Below are positions 32,891-42,594 of a stretch of 64,000 nt of DNA, piece by piece. Each line of letters begins with the position of its first letter. Positions within the stretch are counted from its first letter, which is position 1. The notes beneath the pieces are model-generated. The model ran no database searches. It had not been told where the DNA came from and worked only from the letters and a program-made list of their open reading frames with translations. Source of the DNA: Massilia putida. GTDB lineage: Bacteria; Pseudomonadota; Gammaproteobacteria; Burkholderiales; Burkholderiaceae_D. The stretch is from the NCBI RefSeq assembly GCF_001941825.1, contig NZ_CP019038.1:2728001-2792000 (forward strand). The letters are read 5' to 3'. The position numbers and the translations under genes were made by a program.

Positions 32891-34474
32891 TCACGCCGAC
32901 CGCAGCATCCCGAGCCGGCGCGGCATATCGGCCAGGCGGAACCGGGACACCACCGCCGCCAGTTGCGCCGCCTGTTCCTGCAAAGCGGCGGCCGCGGCAG
33001 CAGCTTCCTCGACCAGGGCGGCGTTCCGCTGGGTGGTCTCGTCGACTTGACCGATGGCCTTGTTGATTTCTTCGATACCGGAACGCTGTTCGACGCTGGA
33101 CGCCGAGATCTCCCCCACCACGCCGCTCACACGCTGCACGCTGGCCACGATCTGGTCCATGGTATTGCCGGCCTGCTGCACCAGCACCGTGCCGGAATCC
33201 ATCTGCCGGACCGAATCTTCGATCAACTGTTTGATCTCCTTGGCCGCAACGGCGCTGCGCTGCGCCAGGCTCCGCACTTCCGATGCGACGACCGCGAATC
33301 CACGTCCTTGTTCGCCGGCGCGCGCGGCTTCCACCGCCGCGTTCAGGGCAAGGATGTTGGTCTGGAATGCGATGCCGTCGATGACACCGATGATATCGAC
33401 GATCTTGCGCGACGCAGCACTGATCCCCTCCATGGTCGTGATCACGTCGCCCACGACCTTGCCGCCATCGGCCGCCACGCTGGACGCCGACTGCGCCAGT
33501 TGATCGGCGAGACGCGCATTGTCGGCGTTCTGCCGCACGGTGGCGGTCAGCGCTTCCATGGCCGATGCGGTTTCCTCCAGCGAACTGGCTTGCCCCTCGG
33601 TGCGGGCGGACAGATCCATGTTACCGCTGGCGATTTGCGCGGATGCCGTGGCGATCGCATCTGTCGAACTGCGCACCTGGCCTACCACGTGCGCCAGGCT
33701 TTGGTTCATGTCGCGCAGCGAGCTCATGACCATGCCGGTTTCATCGCGGCTGTCGACCTCGATGTCGGCCGTCAGGTCGCCGCTCGCAACCCGCTGCGCC
33801 ACGCTGATCGCTTCGTTCAACGGCTTCGCCACGATGCGCGCCACCCACATCGCCAGCAGCAGGCCGACGCCGACCGACAACACCAGTGCGCCGATAATCA
33901 GCTTGCGCGACATATTGAACGTCTGCTCGGCTGCCTGTTCGGAGGCATCGCTGCCGTCGTCATTGTGCTTGGACAGGGCTTCGAATTCCTCGTTGATCTT
34001 GCGATAGATCTTGTTGGAGGCGCCCTTGAACAGTGCCCGTGCCTCGTCCTTGTTGCCCGCATGCGAAAGCGCGGTCAGCTTGGCGCTTTCCGCCATGTAG
34101 GCATCCAGGTCCTGCTGGAAATCTGCGTAAATGCGTTTTTCCTCGGAGTCCGACACCAGGGCAGTCAGTGCTTCCTGCTGCTTGCGCATGATGTCGCGGC
34201 GGGTCGCGAGTGCCTTGTCGGCGGCGTTCATCTCGGGTTCGCCATCCTGCAGGATATGGGTGGCTTCGGAAATCCTGAAGCGCGCCAGCGAGGTCTGCAA
34301 CTCGCCGATGTGACGGATGGCGGGCATCCAGTTTTTGGCAATCTCGGTGGACGAATTGCCGACCTTGATCAATTGGACAATTGCAAATATTCCCATTACA
34401 CAAGTCATTGCAATCACGGGGACAAATGCAACCAGTAACTTGTTGGTAATCTTGAGGTGGTGGAACCAGCGCAT
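32891..34474 (-). CDS. Methyl-accepting chemotaxis protein (Tar/Tsr-like)
   Basis: The 527-residue chemoreceptor has TM1 at about 11-33 and a four-helix-bundle periplasmic sensor (about 35-190). TM2 is at about 191-212, followed by a HAMP domain and a signalling domain. The hairpin tip is [20 protein letters not shown], and methylation helices flank it. It ends in MLRSA without the CheR-binding NWETF pentapeptide. GGAG lies 6 nt before the ATG. The ligand is unknown. No other chemotaxis genes are nearby. Confidence 0.93.
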   Translation of the reverse strand: MRWFHHLKITNKLLVAFVPVIAMTCVMGIFAIVQLIKVGNSSTEIAKNWMPAIRHIGELQTSLARFRISEATHILQDGEPEMNAADKALATRRDIMRKQQEALTALVSDSEEKRIYADFQQDLDAYMAESAKLTALSHAGNKDEARALFKGASNKIYRKINEEFEALSKHNDDGSDASEQAAEQTFNMSRKLIIGALVLSVGVGLLLAMWVARIVAKPLNEAISVAQRVASGDLTADIEVDSRDETGMVMSSLRDMNQSLAHVVGQVRSSTDAIATASAQIASGNMDLSARTEGQASSLEETASAMEALTATVRQNADNARLADQLAQSASSVAADGGKVVGDVITTMEGISAASRKIVDIIGVIDGIAFQTNILALNAAVEAARAGEQGRGFAVVASEVRSLAQRSAVAAKEIKQLIEDSVRQMDSGTVLVQQAGNTMDQIVASVQRVSGVVGEISASSVEQRSGIEEINKAIGQVDETTQRNAALVEEAAAAAAALQEQAAQLAAVVSRFRLADMPRRLGMLRSA

Positions 34475-34713
34475 CGGTGTCTCCGGCTTGTTGAAGCTAT
34501 TATTATGGACTTGCTTGAGGCCAATTATTACGAGCCCAGGCTTTCAATTCGGCTTCAGTTGCACCAAAACAACGCAAAATTCCTACTAACACTTTATTTT
34601 TCGCCGTGAACTTTTTGTTGTTATACGGCAACCGAATGCGCTCCGTTGCTACCTATACTCGGTAGCGTCAACGCGGCAACCGGATTTCTGATCCTCCGCC
34701 GCCGGGAGCCATC

Positions 34714-34827
34714 ATGCGTACTCTTTCGACCCTCTTTGCCGCCACGTTCGCCGCCGCCTTCGTCCTGAGCAGTCTGGCGATCTCCGCCGCGACGCCTCCG
34801 ACACGACCGGCAAAACGCGAGCGGTAA
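34714..34827 (+). CDS. Small secreted or membrane peptide, 37 residues
   Basis: The short frame encodes a signal-like sequence (MRTLSTLFAATFAAAFVLSS LAISAA) followed by a basic tail TPPTRPAKRER. GGGAG lies 7 nt before the ATG. TATACT (34654-34659) about 55 nt upstream could be a -10. It lies alone between the chemoreceptor and tRNA-Lys copy 2. Function is unknown. Confidence 0.5.
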   Translation: MRTLSTLFAATFAAAFVLSSLAISAATPPTRPAKRER

Positions 34828-34851
34828 AGTGTTGTATTCGCAAGAAAACGC

Positions 34852-34880
34852 TTAGCGAACGGCGGCCGAGCCGCTATAAT
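34852..34880 (+). promoter_or_regulatory. Promoter of tRNA-Lys copy 2
   Basis: TTAGCG (34852-34857) and TATAAT (34875-34880) are spaced by 17 bp. The stretch from CCGCTATAATG to the tRNA is shared with copy 1. Confidence 0.75.
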
Positions 34881-34893
34881 GCGTGCCTTCTTC

Positions 34894-34969
34894 GGGTCGT
34901 TAGCTCAGTTGGTAGAGCAGCGGACTTTTAATCCGTTGGTCGCTGGTTCGAGCCCAGCACGGCCTACCA
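34894..34969 (+). tRNA. tRNA-Lys(UUU), copy 2
   Basis: This gene is identical over all 76 nt to copies 1 and 3, including the encoded CCA. Confidence 0.98.
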
Positions 34970-34983
34970 AAGATTCAAGCGGA

Positions 34984-35015
34984 AACGCCAGCCTTCACGG
35001 GTTGGCGTTTTTGTT
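34984..35015 (+). terminator. Terminator of tRNA-Lys copy 2
   Basis: AACGCCAGCC pairs with GGTTGGCGTT (one G-U pair) around a short loop, followed by a T-run. It is a diverged copy of the copy 1 terminator. It abuts the 3' end of the GYD gene. Confidence 0.85.
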
Positions 35016-35411
35016 TTATGGATTCCCGCTCGGCGTAGCCGCCGCCAGATGCCCGCCCTCGCCCTCCCAGTTGGCGACCTCGGGCGCGATGTCGTAGCCG
35101 GGCGGACGATAGCTGCCGGTCTTGGTTACCGCCATGTCGATGTCCTGCGCCGTAAGCAAGACCGTCGTTTTGCAGGTGGTAACGCCGGCGGCATTCACCC
35201 TCAGCGCCAACGCCGCTGCGGTGGCATTGTCGGGCAGCTCGCCGATAATGACGACATCCCTGTCGCCGAACACGTAATAGAAGGCTTCGACGGCACCGCC
35301 GAGTGAACGGAATAATTCATCGACCGCCTGGCGCCGTCGCGTACCGCCTTCCTTCAGCAGGCCGTTGACGCCTTCGCTGAGATAGCTCGCTTCGAACAGA
35401 TATTTGGCCAT
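35016..35411 (-). CDS. GYD-domain protein
   Basis: The 131-residue cytosolic protein opens with MAKYLFEASYLSEGVNGLLKEG and contains FYYVFGDRDVVIIGELPDN (about 48-66). Both are typical of the GYD family of small alpha/beta proteins. Their function is not established. GGGAGG lies 6 nt before the ATG. The frame remains open upstream, but that extension has no family resemblance. Confidence 0.82.
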   Translation of the reverse strand: MAKYLFEASYLSEGVNGLLKEGGTRRRQAVDELFRSLGGAVEAFYYVFGDRDVVIIGELPDNATAAALALRVNAAGVTTCKTTVLLTAQDIDMAVTKTGSYRPPGYDIAPEVANWEGEGGHLAAATPSGNP

Positions 35412-35502
35412 TGCACACCTCCCGGAAGACTGTCGTTTGACAGTGCTCCTACGCGGCAGTTCAGGGTGGCCAAGGCGCCGACCACCGCCGACCGCGAATA
35501 CA

Positions 35503-35541
35503 AAAAAGCCCACGAACCTCCTGTTCATGGGCTTTTTGCTT
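35503..35541 (-). terminator. Terminator of the GH18-like gene
   Basis: A 15-bp stem (AAAAAGCCCACGAAC with GTTCATGGGCTTTTT, one mismatch) has T-runs on both strands. It lies 18 nt past the stop codon. The stem is nearly the same as the terminator of tRNA-Lys copy 3. Confidence 0.9.
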
Positions 35542-35558
35542 TCCGCTCCCCTTCCCGG

Positions 35559-37586
35559 TCAAGGCACCACGGTCACCGCCAGCACTTCGACGTTGGCATT
35601 GGTCGGCAGCACGACGCTCTGCACGGTCTTCGCGTTGTTCAGCGCAAACGTATAGTTGTACAAGTGGAAGGTGCGGCTGTCCCGGCCGCCGCTGTTCGTG
35701 TCGCGATAGCTCATCGGCACCGCATCGATCTCGCCGGCATAGCTTTGCGGCGTGAACCAGTCGCTCATGCTCTGGGTGAAGGTCGTCGACGTGCCGTCCG
35801 TGTAGTTGACCTTGAATGCCTGCGATGTCCGGTTGCCGCCGACCGCGGTGGCCATCATGCGCAGCGAGGAGAATTGACCGGCCGGGAGCTGGATCGTCTG
35901 CCCCGCGGCGCTGATGGCGTTGTTCGTATTCGCTGCCCCGTAGTTGTAGGTGACGCCATTGAACGTGGTCGATGTCCCGAGCAGCGTGGCCGAGTAGGCA
36001 TAGCCGTTGCCGTCCAGGCCGCCGCCGGTGCAGCCGAGGGCGTTGCAGGTGCCGAACTTCGTGCCGTCGGTGTAGACACCACCGCGGTTGAACGCCGACG
36101 ACAGGCTGACGGACGTGCCCGGCGGCGGCGGTGCGGAGTCGCCCAGCACGCCGGCCAGCACCACCACGTTGCGGTTGCTCGGCAGCGTCAGGCTCGACAC
36201 CGTCTTCGCACCGTTGATCGCGAACGAATAACCGTATAAATAAAATGTACGGTTGTCCTTGGTGCCGTCGGGATTGTTACGGTAAGCCATCGTGACCGCT
36301 TTCGATTCGCCCGCAAAGTTCTGGGGGCTGAACCAGTCGCTGAGGCTCTGGCTGATCGTCGTGCTCGTGCCATCGGTGTAATTCACGATGAACGTTTGCG
36401 CGGCCTGACTGCCTTGGACGCCGGTGGCGAGAAGATTCAGCGTGTTGTGCTGGCCGGCGGGCAGCGCGATGGTCGTGTTGTACCAGGCGTCGACGGTATC
36501 CGCGGCGCCCAGATTGAACGTGGTGCCGTTCCACGTGACCGACGAGCCGAGCAGCGTAGCCGAATAGGCGTAGCCGCCGCCATCGATGCCGCCGTTGGTG
36601 ATCGCCGTGCCGTCGCTGGACCTGGTCTCGACGTTGTACGCGCCTGCCGGGTAGGGGTTGATGCCGAGCGCGTTGTTGATGGCGCCGGCATAGGCCTGCG
36701 CCGAGTTCTGGCCGTTGTAGGTCTTGCCGGCGATGTCGTCGTACAGCCAGAGGAAGCCGCCAACGATGCCGCACTGGTTCTTCCAGTTCTGCATCTGCGT
36801 CTGCATGGCCGGCGGCGTGTAATTGGCGTCCCACAAACCGGGGAAGACCGGCACGCTGCCGAAATTCCAGCCCGAACACGGGCTGTTGCCGGCGCCGCCC
36901 GAATAGGCCTGCAAATGCACGCCGTCGACCGTTCCGGGCAATTGAGAATTGATGTTCGAGACCACCGACGTCCAGAAGGCCGCATTGGTGTACGGGGAGA
37001 CGGTGACGTGATAACCGAGATTGCCGAGCATGACGGCGAATTGCGTCATCGTCGCGGAATCGTACGTGCTCTCATCGTCGAAATCGATCGCATCCACCGA
37101 CGGCAAGGCCTGCTTCAAGGCCTGAAACGACTTGTACAGAGAGCTGGTGGGGCCGGTGCCTTCGGTCTGCACGAGCGATTTGACGTGGTCGAAATCGCTG
37201 GGGTTCGCATTCGACGAGCCGACGCTGAACGTGATGCGCTTCGGGCTGCCCTGTTTCATCGACGTCAGGTCGGCAGCGAAGTTCGGCCAGGTATTGTTGC
37301 CGACGTAGACGCCGCCCGAAGTCAGCGGGAATTCGCCGTTGAGATTCAAATCGCCGGATGCGCCGACCTGCACGCTCCAGACGATGACCTCGTTGAAGCC
37401 GGAGTTCTGGATTTCCGTAATATTGCTCGCCACATGCTTGTACAGCGGGCCGCCGCCATACACGCCAGTGTAGCCCGTCGCAGCCGATGCCGCGGACGAA
37501 AACGCAATGCCGCACAGCGCCGCCAACGATGCCGTCCTCTGCAGGAACGTGACGCATCCGTTGGCTCGAGATGAATGGTTCATCAT
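35559..37586 (-). CDS. Secreted GH18-like protein with two C-terminal repeat domains
   Basis: The 675-residue exported protein has a signal peptide ending SSAASA near residue 36. A GH18 TIM-barrel-like domain follows (about 38-310), with the active-site motif DAIDFDDE at 165-172 fitting DxxDxDxE. The rest holds two related domains of about 150 residues (about 325-490 and 505-675). Each contains GxGYAYSATLLG, VNYTDGTSTT and SDWF.PQ, joined by a PPPPG linker. The repeats look like beta-sandwich carbohydrate-binding modules. A chitinase or endoglycosidase role is likely. GGAG lies 6 nt before the start. Confidence 0.8.
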   Translation of the reverse strand: MMNHSSRANGCVTFLQRTASLAALCGIAFSSAASAATGYTGVYGGGPLYKHVASNITEIQNSGFNEVIVWSVQVGASGDLNLNGEFPLTSGGVYVGNNTWPNFAADLTSMKQGSPKRITFSVGSSNANPSDFDHVKSLVQTEGTGPTSSLYKSFQALKQALPSVDAIDFDDESTYDSATMTQFAVMLGNLGYHVTVSPYTNAAFWTSVVSNINSQLPGTVDGVHLQAYSGGAGNSPCSGWNFGSVPVFPGLWDANYTPPAMQTQMQNWKNQCGIVGGFLWLYDDIAGKTYNGQNSAQAYAGAINNALGINPYPAGAYNVETRSSDGTAITNGGIDGGGYAYSATLLGSSVTWNGTTFNLGAADTVDAWYNTTIALPAGQHNTLNLLATGVQGSQAAQTFIVNYTDGTSTTISQSLSDWFSPQNFAGESKAVTMAYRNNPDGTKDNRTFYLYGYSFAINGAKTVSSLTLPSNRNVVVLAGVLGDSAPPPPGTSVSLSSAFNRGGVYTDGTKFGTCNALGCTGGGLDGNGYAYSATLLGTSTTFNGVTYNYGAANTNNAISAAGQTIQLPAGQFSSLRMMATAVGGNRTSQAFKVNYTDGTSTTFTQSMSDWFTPQSYAGEIDAVPMSYRDTNSGGRDSRTFHLYNYTFALNNAKTVQSVVLPTNANVEVLAVTVVP

Positions 37587-37697
37587 GCTAGTCTCCACGA
37601 TGTAAGTAATTTTTATGTGCAACCCAGCGTTTTATACGCAGGGTGCCATGGAGATTCAATCGAACTTCACGTTCCGGGCTGTGTTTAGTGCGTTTTA

Positions 37698-40412
37698 CTA
37701 ATCCGCCTCCACCACCACGAAATTGCGCGCCACCGGCTGCGACTGCGCCGGCGGCATCGCCTTCGAAATCAGGTAGCCCTGGATCTCGTCGCAGTCGAGC
37801 GCGCGCAGCATGTCGACCTGCTCCATCGTTTCGACGCCTTCCGCGACGACCCGCATCGCGAGCGCGCGCGCCATCGTCACGATCGCCCTGACGATCACGA
37901 CGCCGCCCTCCGTCTTGCCGAGCTGGACGATGAAGGCGCGGTCGATCTTGAGGCCGTCGAAATTCAGCTTGTACAGCTGCGACAACGATGAATAGCCGGT
38001 GCCGAAATCGTCCAGCAAGACCTTGATGCCGGTCTGGCGGATCGCCTGGATCGCGCCCACGACGGAGGCCGTCTCGTTCATCACGGACGACTCCGTCAGC
38101 TCGACTTCGAGCAGGCGCGGGTCGACCGCATGGTGTTCCAGCGCCCGCCGCAGCGTCTGCGCGACGTCGGTGTCGTTGAACTGGCGCGGCGAGATATTGA
38201 TCGACACGGGCACCAGCTTGTCGCCGCTCTTCGCCCACAGCGCCAGCTGGGCACAGACCTTGTCGATCACGAGGTCGCCGAGCCTGAGCACCAGCCCGGT
38301 TTCCTCGACGAGGGGAACGAACTCCGCGGGCGAAACGATGCCCCGCGTCGGATGGATCCAGCGCACGAGTGCTTCCAGGCTCGTGATCGAACCGTCCGCC
38401 AGGTCCACGCGCGGCTCGTAGTACATGACGAACTGGTCGTCCGCCAACGCATGGCGCAGCTCGCGGATGCGCTCGAGGCGCGCCTTCAACTGGTCGTGGA
38501 ACTTGCCGTCGAAGAAGCGATACGAGCCCCGCTCGTGCGTCTTCACCGAATACATCGCGACGTCCGCGTTCTGCAGCAGCGCGCGCGATTCCTTGCCGTC
38601 GGTCGGGTACAGGCTGATGCCGATCGAGGCACCGACCACGTACTCGCCGTAGGACATGCGGATGGGCCGGCGGAAGGCGCGCTGGATGCGCTCGCTCGCC
38701 TGGGCCGCGTCGAAGGCGCCGGCGATATTCTCGAGCACGATCACGAATTCGTCGCCGCCGAACCGCGTCACGCAATCGTGCGGCCGGACCGCTTCCTTGA
38801 GCCGGTGCGCCGCCGTGCACAGGAGCTCGTCGCCGGCGGCATGGCCCCAGGTGTCGTTGATCGCCTTGAAGCCGTCCAGGTCGATGAACAGCAAGGCGAA
38901 CATCGTGTTGTCCCGCTCGGCCCGCGCGATGGCGTCGCGCAGGTGGCTTTCGACCCAGTAGCGGTTGGGCAGGCGCGTGAGCGGGTCTTCGTTGCTGCGT
39001 CGTAGCAGCTCTTCTTCGTGGGCGCGTTCTTCGGTGACGTCGCGGGCCGAGACGGCCAGGTTGTCGCCGTAGCGGAACATTTTCAGGTGCACCCACTTGG
39101 CCGGGAAGTGTTCATGCGCGCGCCCCAGCGTCACCTCGTTGTAGCCGCTTTCCATGGCACGCCGCAGGATGTCCATGCGCTCGGCCAGGGTCTCGCCCTG
39201 GTACAGGTCGGTCAGCGTCTTGCCGATCAGGTCCCGGCGCTCGCGCGCCACCAGTTCGGCGGCGCGCCGGTTGCAATCGATGACCTCGAAGTTCTTGACC
39301 TCGCCCCGCTCGCCCCATTCCGGACGCAGCATGTAGAAGCCCTCGTTGCTGGCCTCGGTGGCCATCCGGTACGTGTCGCGGATCACGCGCAGGTCGCGGT
39401 CGCGGCGCGCCAGGCGCAGCGAATTGCTCATCGCGAGCAGCGCGAACAGGGCCATGGTCACCGTCCCCAGCATCGCGCTGCTGGTCCACGCGCTGCGCAT
39501 CGCATACCAGGGCGCGAGGGCGGCCTCGTAGTCGAGTCCCACCACCGCGTTCACGCCGCGGCGGTCGATATGCTTCCAGCCGACGAAACGCGCGCGGCCG
39601 TCGCCGAACCATGCATGGCCATCGACGAGCGCGCTGCCGGCCGATAGCCTCAGCGGTGGCGCATGGACGAACGCCGGCTGGCGGATGGTGCCCGCCGGCC
39701 CCTCCGACCGCAGCGCGCGCGTGCGTCCGTCGTCGCCGACGATGGCCAGCAGGCCATCCTGGCTGAAGACGGCTTCCGCATCGCCCATGGTGAAATACGC
39801 GGGATCGACCGCGATGACGACGGCGGCCGCGAACCGGCCATCGCGGTCCGACAACTCCCAGGCGAACAGCAGCCGGTGCCTGGGACTGTTACGTCCCTCG
39901 ATCGGCACCTCGTCCACGAAGAAATTGACCGGAATGCCGCTGCGCACCCGGGGCAGGATGTAGGCGACCGCGGCCGGCGACATCGTCGTCGGCGCGCTGG
40001 ACGTCAGCACGCGGCCCTGCCCATCGACCAGCGCCACGAGCATGCGCGACGCGTCGAGGAATAATCCGTGCTCGTCCGCATAGCCCAGGTGCACGTCGCC
40101 CTGCCGCGTCTCCCAATCGTATTTCACGAACCGGGCGGTCTGTTCGATCTGGTCGACCGCGCGCACGATCTGATCGGCGTAGTCGTTGGCGAGGGTATGC
40201 GCATCCTGCTGCGTCTTGAGCTCGAGCTGCCTGCGCTCCGCGTCCAGTTGCTGGAACAGGAGGAACCAGCCGAGCCCCAGCACGACCAGCGCCCCCAGCG
40301 GCCACGCGAGCAGGTGCCCGATGTGCTGCTTCCAAAATGCAGAGGCCCCGGCGCGCGCGTGGTGTGCTGTCGCGACGCGTGTTCGCAAGTACTTCAAGAA
40401 TCTGCGGAACAT
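37698..40412 (-). CDS. Cache-PAS-GGDEF-EAL cyclic-di-GMP protein
   Basis: The 904-residue membrane protein has TM1 at about 33-53, a periplasmic dCache-type sensor (about 55-300) and TM2 at about 310-330. A PAS domain (about 345-465) precedes a diguanylate cyclase with an intact active site (RFGGDEFVIVL, about 555) and a phosphodiesterase domain. The latter has intact EAL (TSLEALVRWIHP) plus the metal-site LLDDFGTGYSSL. Both catalytic domains appear competent, so the net c-di-GMP effect depends on input. It is monocistronic. Confidence 0.92.
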   Translation of the reverse strand: MFRRFLKYLRTRVATAHHARAGASAFWKQHIGHLLAWPLGALVVLGLGWFLLFQQLDAERRQLELKTQQDAHTLANDYADQIVRAVDQIEQTARFVKYDWETRQGDVHLGYADEHGLFLDASRMLVALVDGQGRVLTSSAPTTMSPAAVAYILPRVRSGIPVNFFVDEVPIEGRNSPRHRLLFAWELSDRDGRFAAAVVIAVDPAYFTMGDAEAVFSQDGLLAIVGDDGRTRALRSEGPAGTIRQPAFVHAPPLRLSAGSALVDGHAWFGDGRARFVGWKHIDRRGVNAVVGLDYEAALAPWYAMRSAWTSSAMLGTVTMALFALLAMSNSLRLARRDRDLRVIRDTYRMATEASNEGFYMLRPEWGERGEVKNFEVIDCNRRAAELVARERRDLIGKTLTDLYQGETLAERMDILRRAMESGYNEVTLGRAHEHFPAKWVHLKMFRYGDNLAVSARDVTEERAHEEELLRRSNEDPLTRLPNRYWVESHLRDAIARAERDNTMFALLFIDLDGFKAINDTWGHAAGDELLCTAAHRLKEAVRPHDCVTRFGGDEFVIVLENIAGAFDAAQASERIQRAFRRPIRMSYGEYVVGASIGISLYPTDGKESRALLQNADVAMYSVKTHERGSYRFFDGKFHDQLKARLERIRELRHALADDQFVMYYEPRVDLADGSITSLEALVRWIHPTRGIVSPAEFVPLVEETGLVLRLGDLVIDKVCAQLALWAKSGDKLVPVSINISPRQFNDTDVAQTLRRALEHHAVDPRLLEVELTESSVMNETASVVGAIQAIRQTGIKVLLDDFGTGYSSLSQLYKLNFDGLKIDRAFIVQLGKTEGGVVIVRAIVTMARALAMRVVAEGVETMEQVDMLRALDCDEIQGYLISKAMPPAQSQPVARNFVVVEAD

Positions 40413-40562
40413 TACTCGCCCCTGTCAGACGATTCCTCCTATCGGAAAGTACTGCTTGTTCCGAAAAAATTCAACAAATACCGCACCCGAGTATCGACCA
40501 GACGACTGCTTACGTTATGGTAAGTTCATGGTCATACGCATCGACCTCGAGGGAGACGAAGA

Positions 40563-40733
40563 ATGACATCAAGGGGCATGGTCGCGGCGCTGCTGTCGGG
40601 CGCGTTGCTGGCGGTGGTGCGCGGCGTCGAGAACGGCATCGGCGATGCGGCCGCGCAGGTCATGGTGGCGGCGTGGCTCGGTTTGCTGGCGCTGCTGGTC
40701 TGGCGGCGCCAGCGCGTGACGACGCCCTCCTGA
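40563..40733 (+). CDS. Small membrane protein, 56 residues
   Basis: The protein is mostly hydrophobic, with one or two membrane segments (VAALLSGALLAVV near the start and VAAWLGLLALLVW near the end) and a short basic tail. GGGAG lies 7 nt before the ATG, and a strong terminator follows the stop by 3 nt. Intact expression signals support a real gene. Function is unknown. Confidence 0.6.
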   Translation: MTSRGMVAALLSGALLAVVRGVENGIGDAAAQVMVAAWLGLLALLVWRRQRVTTPS

Positions 40734-40736
40734 TCC

Positions 40737-40774
40737 AACGACAACGCCGGCATCGGCGCCGGCGTTGTCGTTTT
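40737..40774. terminator. Bidirectional terminator
   Basis: A perfect 15-bp stem (40737-40751 with 40758-40772) has a 6-nt loop and TTTT on the plus strand. It separates the small membrane protein from the convergent secreted protein gene and probably serves both. Confidence 0.93.
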
Positions 40775-40791
40775 CCGGCGTGTGCCGCGCG

Positions 40792-41229
40792 TCAGCGCTG
40801 GGCCATCTTCGCCGTCACCACGATGATCTGGGCCATGCGCGGGTCGGTGACGTCGCTCGGAACATAACTCATCATCATGTCGTCGCGCGAATCGCCTCGG
40901 TTGAATTCCATGATCACGTTGCCGTCGCGCGAGACGTACCTGTCCGGCGACTGTGCGACGAGGCGCATCGGATGCTGCTTGTCGATCTGTGCGACGATGC
41001 CGTCGCGTGCCGGCTGCACTTTCAACCGCCAGCCGTTCGACAATTCGTACGCGCCGCTGACCGCGTCAAGCTGGTAGTCCCAGATGCGGAATGCCGTACG
41101 CGGCTGGGCCGTCACTTCCACGCGGGAGATCGGCGCGTCGTCGTTGATGGGATAGTGAGCCGACTGCGCGCCGGCACCGGGCGCGGACAACAGCAGGGAT
41201 GCGGAAAGTGCCAAGGGAAGAGGACGCAT
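40792..41229 (-). CDS. Secreted hypothetical protein, 145 residues
   Basis: The signal peptide ends GAGAQ near residue 22. The mature part (about 123 residues) has beta-rich character, with no recognised domain. Phrases such as HYPINDDAPISRVEVTAQP and GNVIMEFNRGDSRDDMMMSY suggest a compact periplasmic protein. AAGGAG lies 6 nt before the ATG. Function is unknown. Confidence 0.7.
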   Translation of the reverse strand: MRPLPLALSASLLLSAPGAGAQSAHYPINDDAPISRVEVTAQPRTAFRIWDYQLDAVSGAYELSNGWRLKVQPARDGIVAQIDKQHPMRLVAQSPDRYVSRDGNVIMEFNRGDSRDDMMMSYVPSDVTDPRMAQIIVVTAKMAQR

Positions 41230-41479
41230 GATCGCTCCTTCAGAAAACGTGATGGACAGGATGCCGCGGTGCGGGCTTGGCCTGCAGCGGCATCCTCAGT
41301 CTAGGGCGGCGTCCGCCAGCCACAAGGCCTGCGGGCGCCGCATCACGAAAGAGTCTCGATCCGGCGGAAATCAGATCGATGCGAAATGACTCACATCCGG
41401 CCTTGACGGGCCGCTTCCCGTATCGCTATGCGCGGCGCGGAAACGCATATGCACGTCCCCGCCGCGTGCTGAATGATGT

Positions 41480-42445
41480 TCACGCAGAGGTATCGCCGTC
41501 TACCACGACGCGATTGCGGCCGCCACGCTTAGCCGCATACAAGGCCTTGTCGGCGGCCTCGATCAGTGCGGGAACCTCATGCAGGCGCTCGCGATCAAAG
41601 CTTGCGACACCGATGCTCAGCGTGACCATCGGCCAGTGGGCCGCCGGCGCATGCTGCAGCGCCAGGCCGGCCACGTGTTCGCGGATCGCGTTCGCGTGCA
41701 GCCGGGCCTGCTCCAGCGACGTGTCCGGCAAGATCGCCGCGAATTCCTCGCCACCATAGCGCGCCGCCACGTCGGCCGGGCGCTTGAGTTTGGCAGCGAG
41801 GGCCTGGGCCACGGTCGACAGGCAGGTGTCGCCCTGCTGGTGGCCGAAGTGGTCGTTGTAGGCCTTGAAGGAATCGATGTCGATCAACAGCAGCGACAGC
41901 TCGCCCTTCATGCGTTGCGCGCGGCGCAGTTCGCGGTCCAGTGCGACGTCGAAGTAGCGGCGGTTGGCGATGCCCGTGAGGCCGTCGACGTACGATCGCG
42001 CGCGCAGCGATTCCGCGTGGTCGAGCAGGCGTTTTTCGCGTTCGACGGTGCCGCTGACGTCGCGGATCTCGATCATGCAGTAGCGCTGCTCGCCATCGCG
42101 GAATGGCGTGACCGTGACGGCCTGTTCGATGCGCGGACCGTCGAAGCTGCCCGCCTCGCGCAGCGGAAACGGGGACCGGCTTTCCGTCTGAGGGATGGCC
42201 GTGCTCGCGCCATCGGTCAGTGCAGCCAGCACGGCCGCTTCGACGCGCGATCCACGCAGTTCGGGGAACACCTCGAACAGCGGGCGTTCGCGCACGCGCG
42301 CGGCGGCGCGGCCGGAACGGGGCACCATCCAGCCGTTCCAGAGCACGATGTTGTGGTGAGCGTCGAGCACGATGATCCCGCTGTTGACGAGATTCAGGGC
42401 GCGCAGGGACAGATCGGTGGCGGTATCGGAGTCGGTCGGGATCAC
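41480..42445 (-). CDS. PAS-GGDEF diguanylate cyclase
   Basis: The 321-residue soluble protein has an N-terminal PAS-like sensor (about 12-135) and a diguanylate cyclase domain (about 150-315). The active site is intact as YGGEEFAAILPD. No RxxD inhibitory site is evident at the usual place before it. It should make c-di-GMP in response to a cytoplasmic cue. The start is a GTG with no clear ribosome-binding site, so the N-terminus is tentative. Confidence 0.88.
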   Translation of the reverse strand: MIPTDSDTATDLSLRALNLVNSGIIVLDAHHNIVLWNGWMVPRSGRAAARVRERPLFEVFPELRGSRVEAAVLAALTDGASTAIPQTESRSPFPLREAGSFDGPRIEQAVTVTPFRDGEQRYCMIEIRDVSGTVEREKRLLDHAESLRARSYVDGLTGIANRRYFDVALDRELRRAQRMKGELSLLLIDIDSFKAYNDHFGHQQGDTCLSTVAQALAAKLKRPADVAARYGGEEFAAILPDTSLEQARLHANAIREHVAGLALQHAPAAHWPMVTLSIGVASFDRERLHEVPALIEAADKALYAAKRGGRNRVVVDGDTSA

Positions 42446-42555
42446 GGCATTTTTAGTATCTGAAAATCAACTAATCATACCGGAATTCAACCGTCTTGGC
42501 GGGAATTCGGAGGCCCGCGTCTCCCGACGATTGTTGCCAATTTTCACGAAAGCAC

Positions 42556-42584
42556 TTGGCCAGGGGCCGATGAGCCGCTATAAT
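42556..42584 (+). promoter_or_regulatory. Promoter of tRNA-Lys copy 3
   Basis: TTGGCC (42556-42561) and TATAAT (42579-42584) are spaced by 17 bp. CCGCTATAATG is shared with the other copies. Confidence 0.8.
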
Positions 42585-42594
42585 GCTGCCCGTC

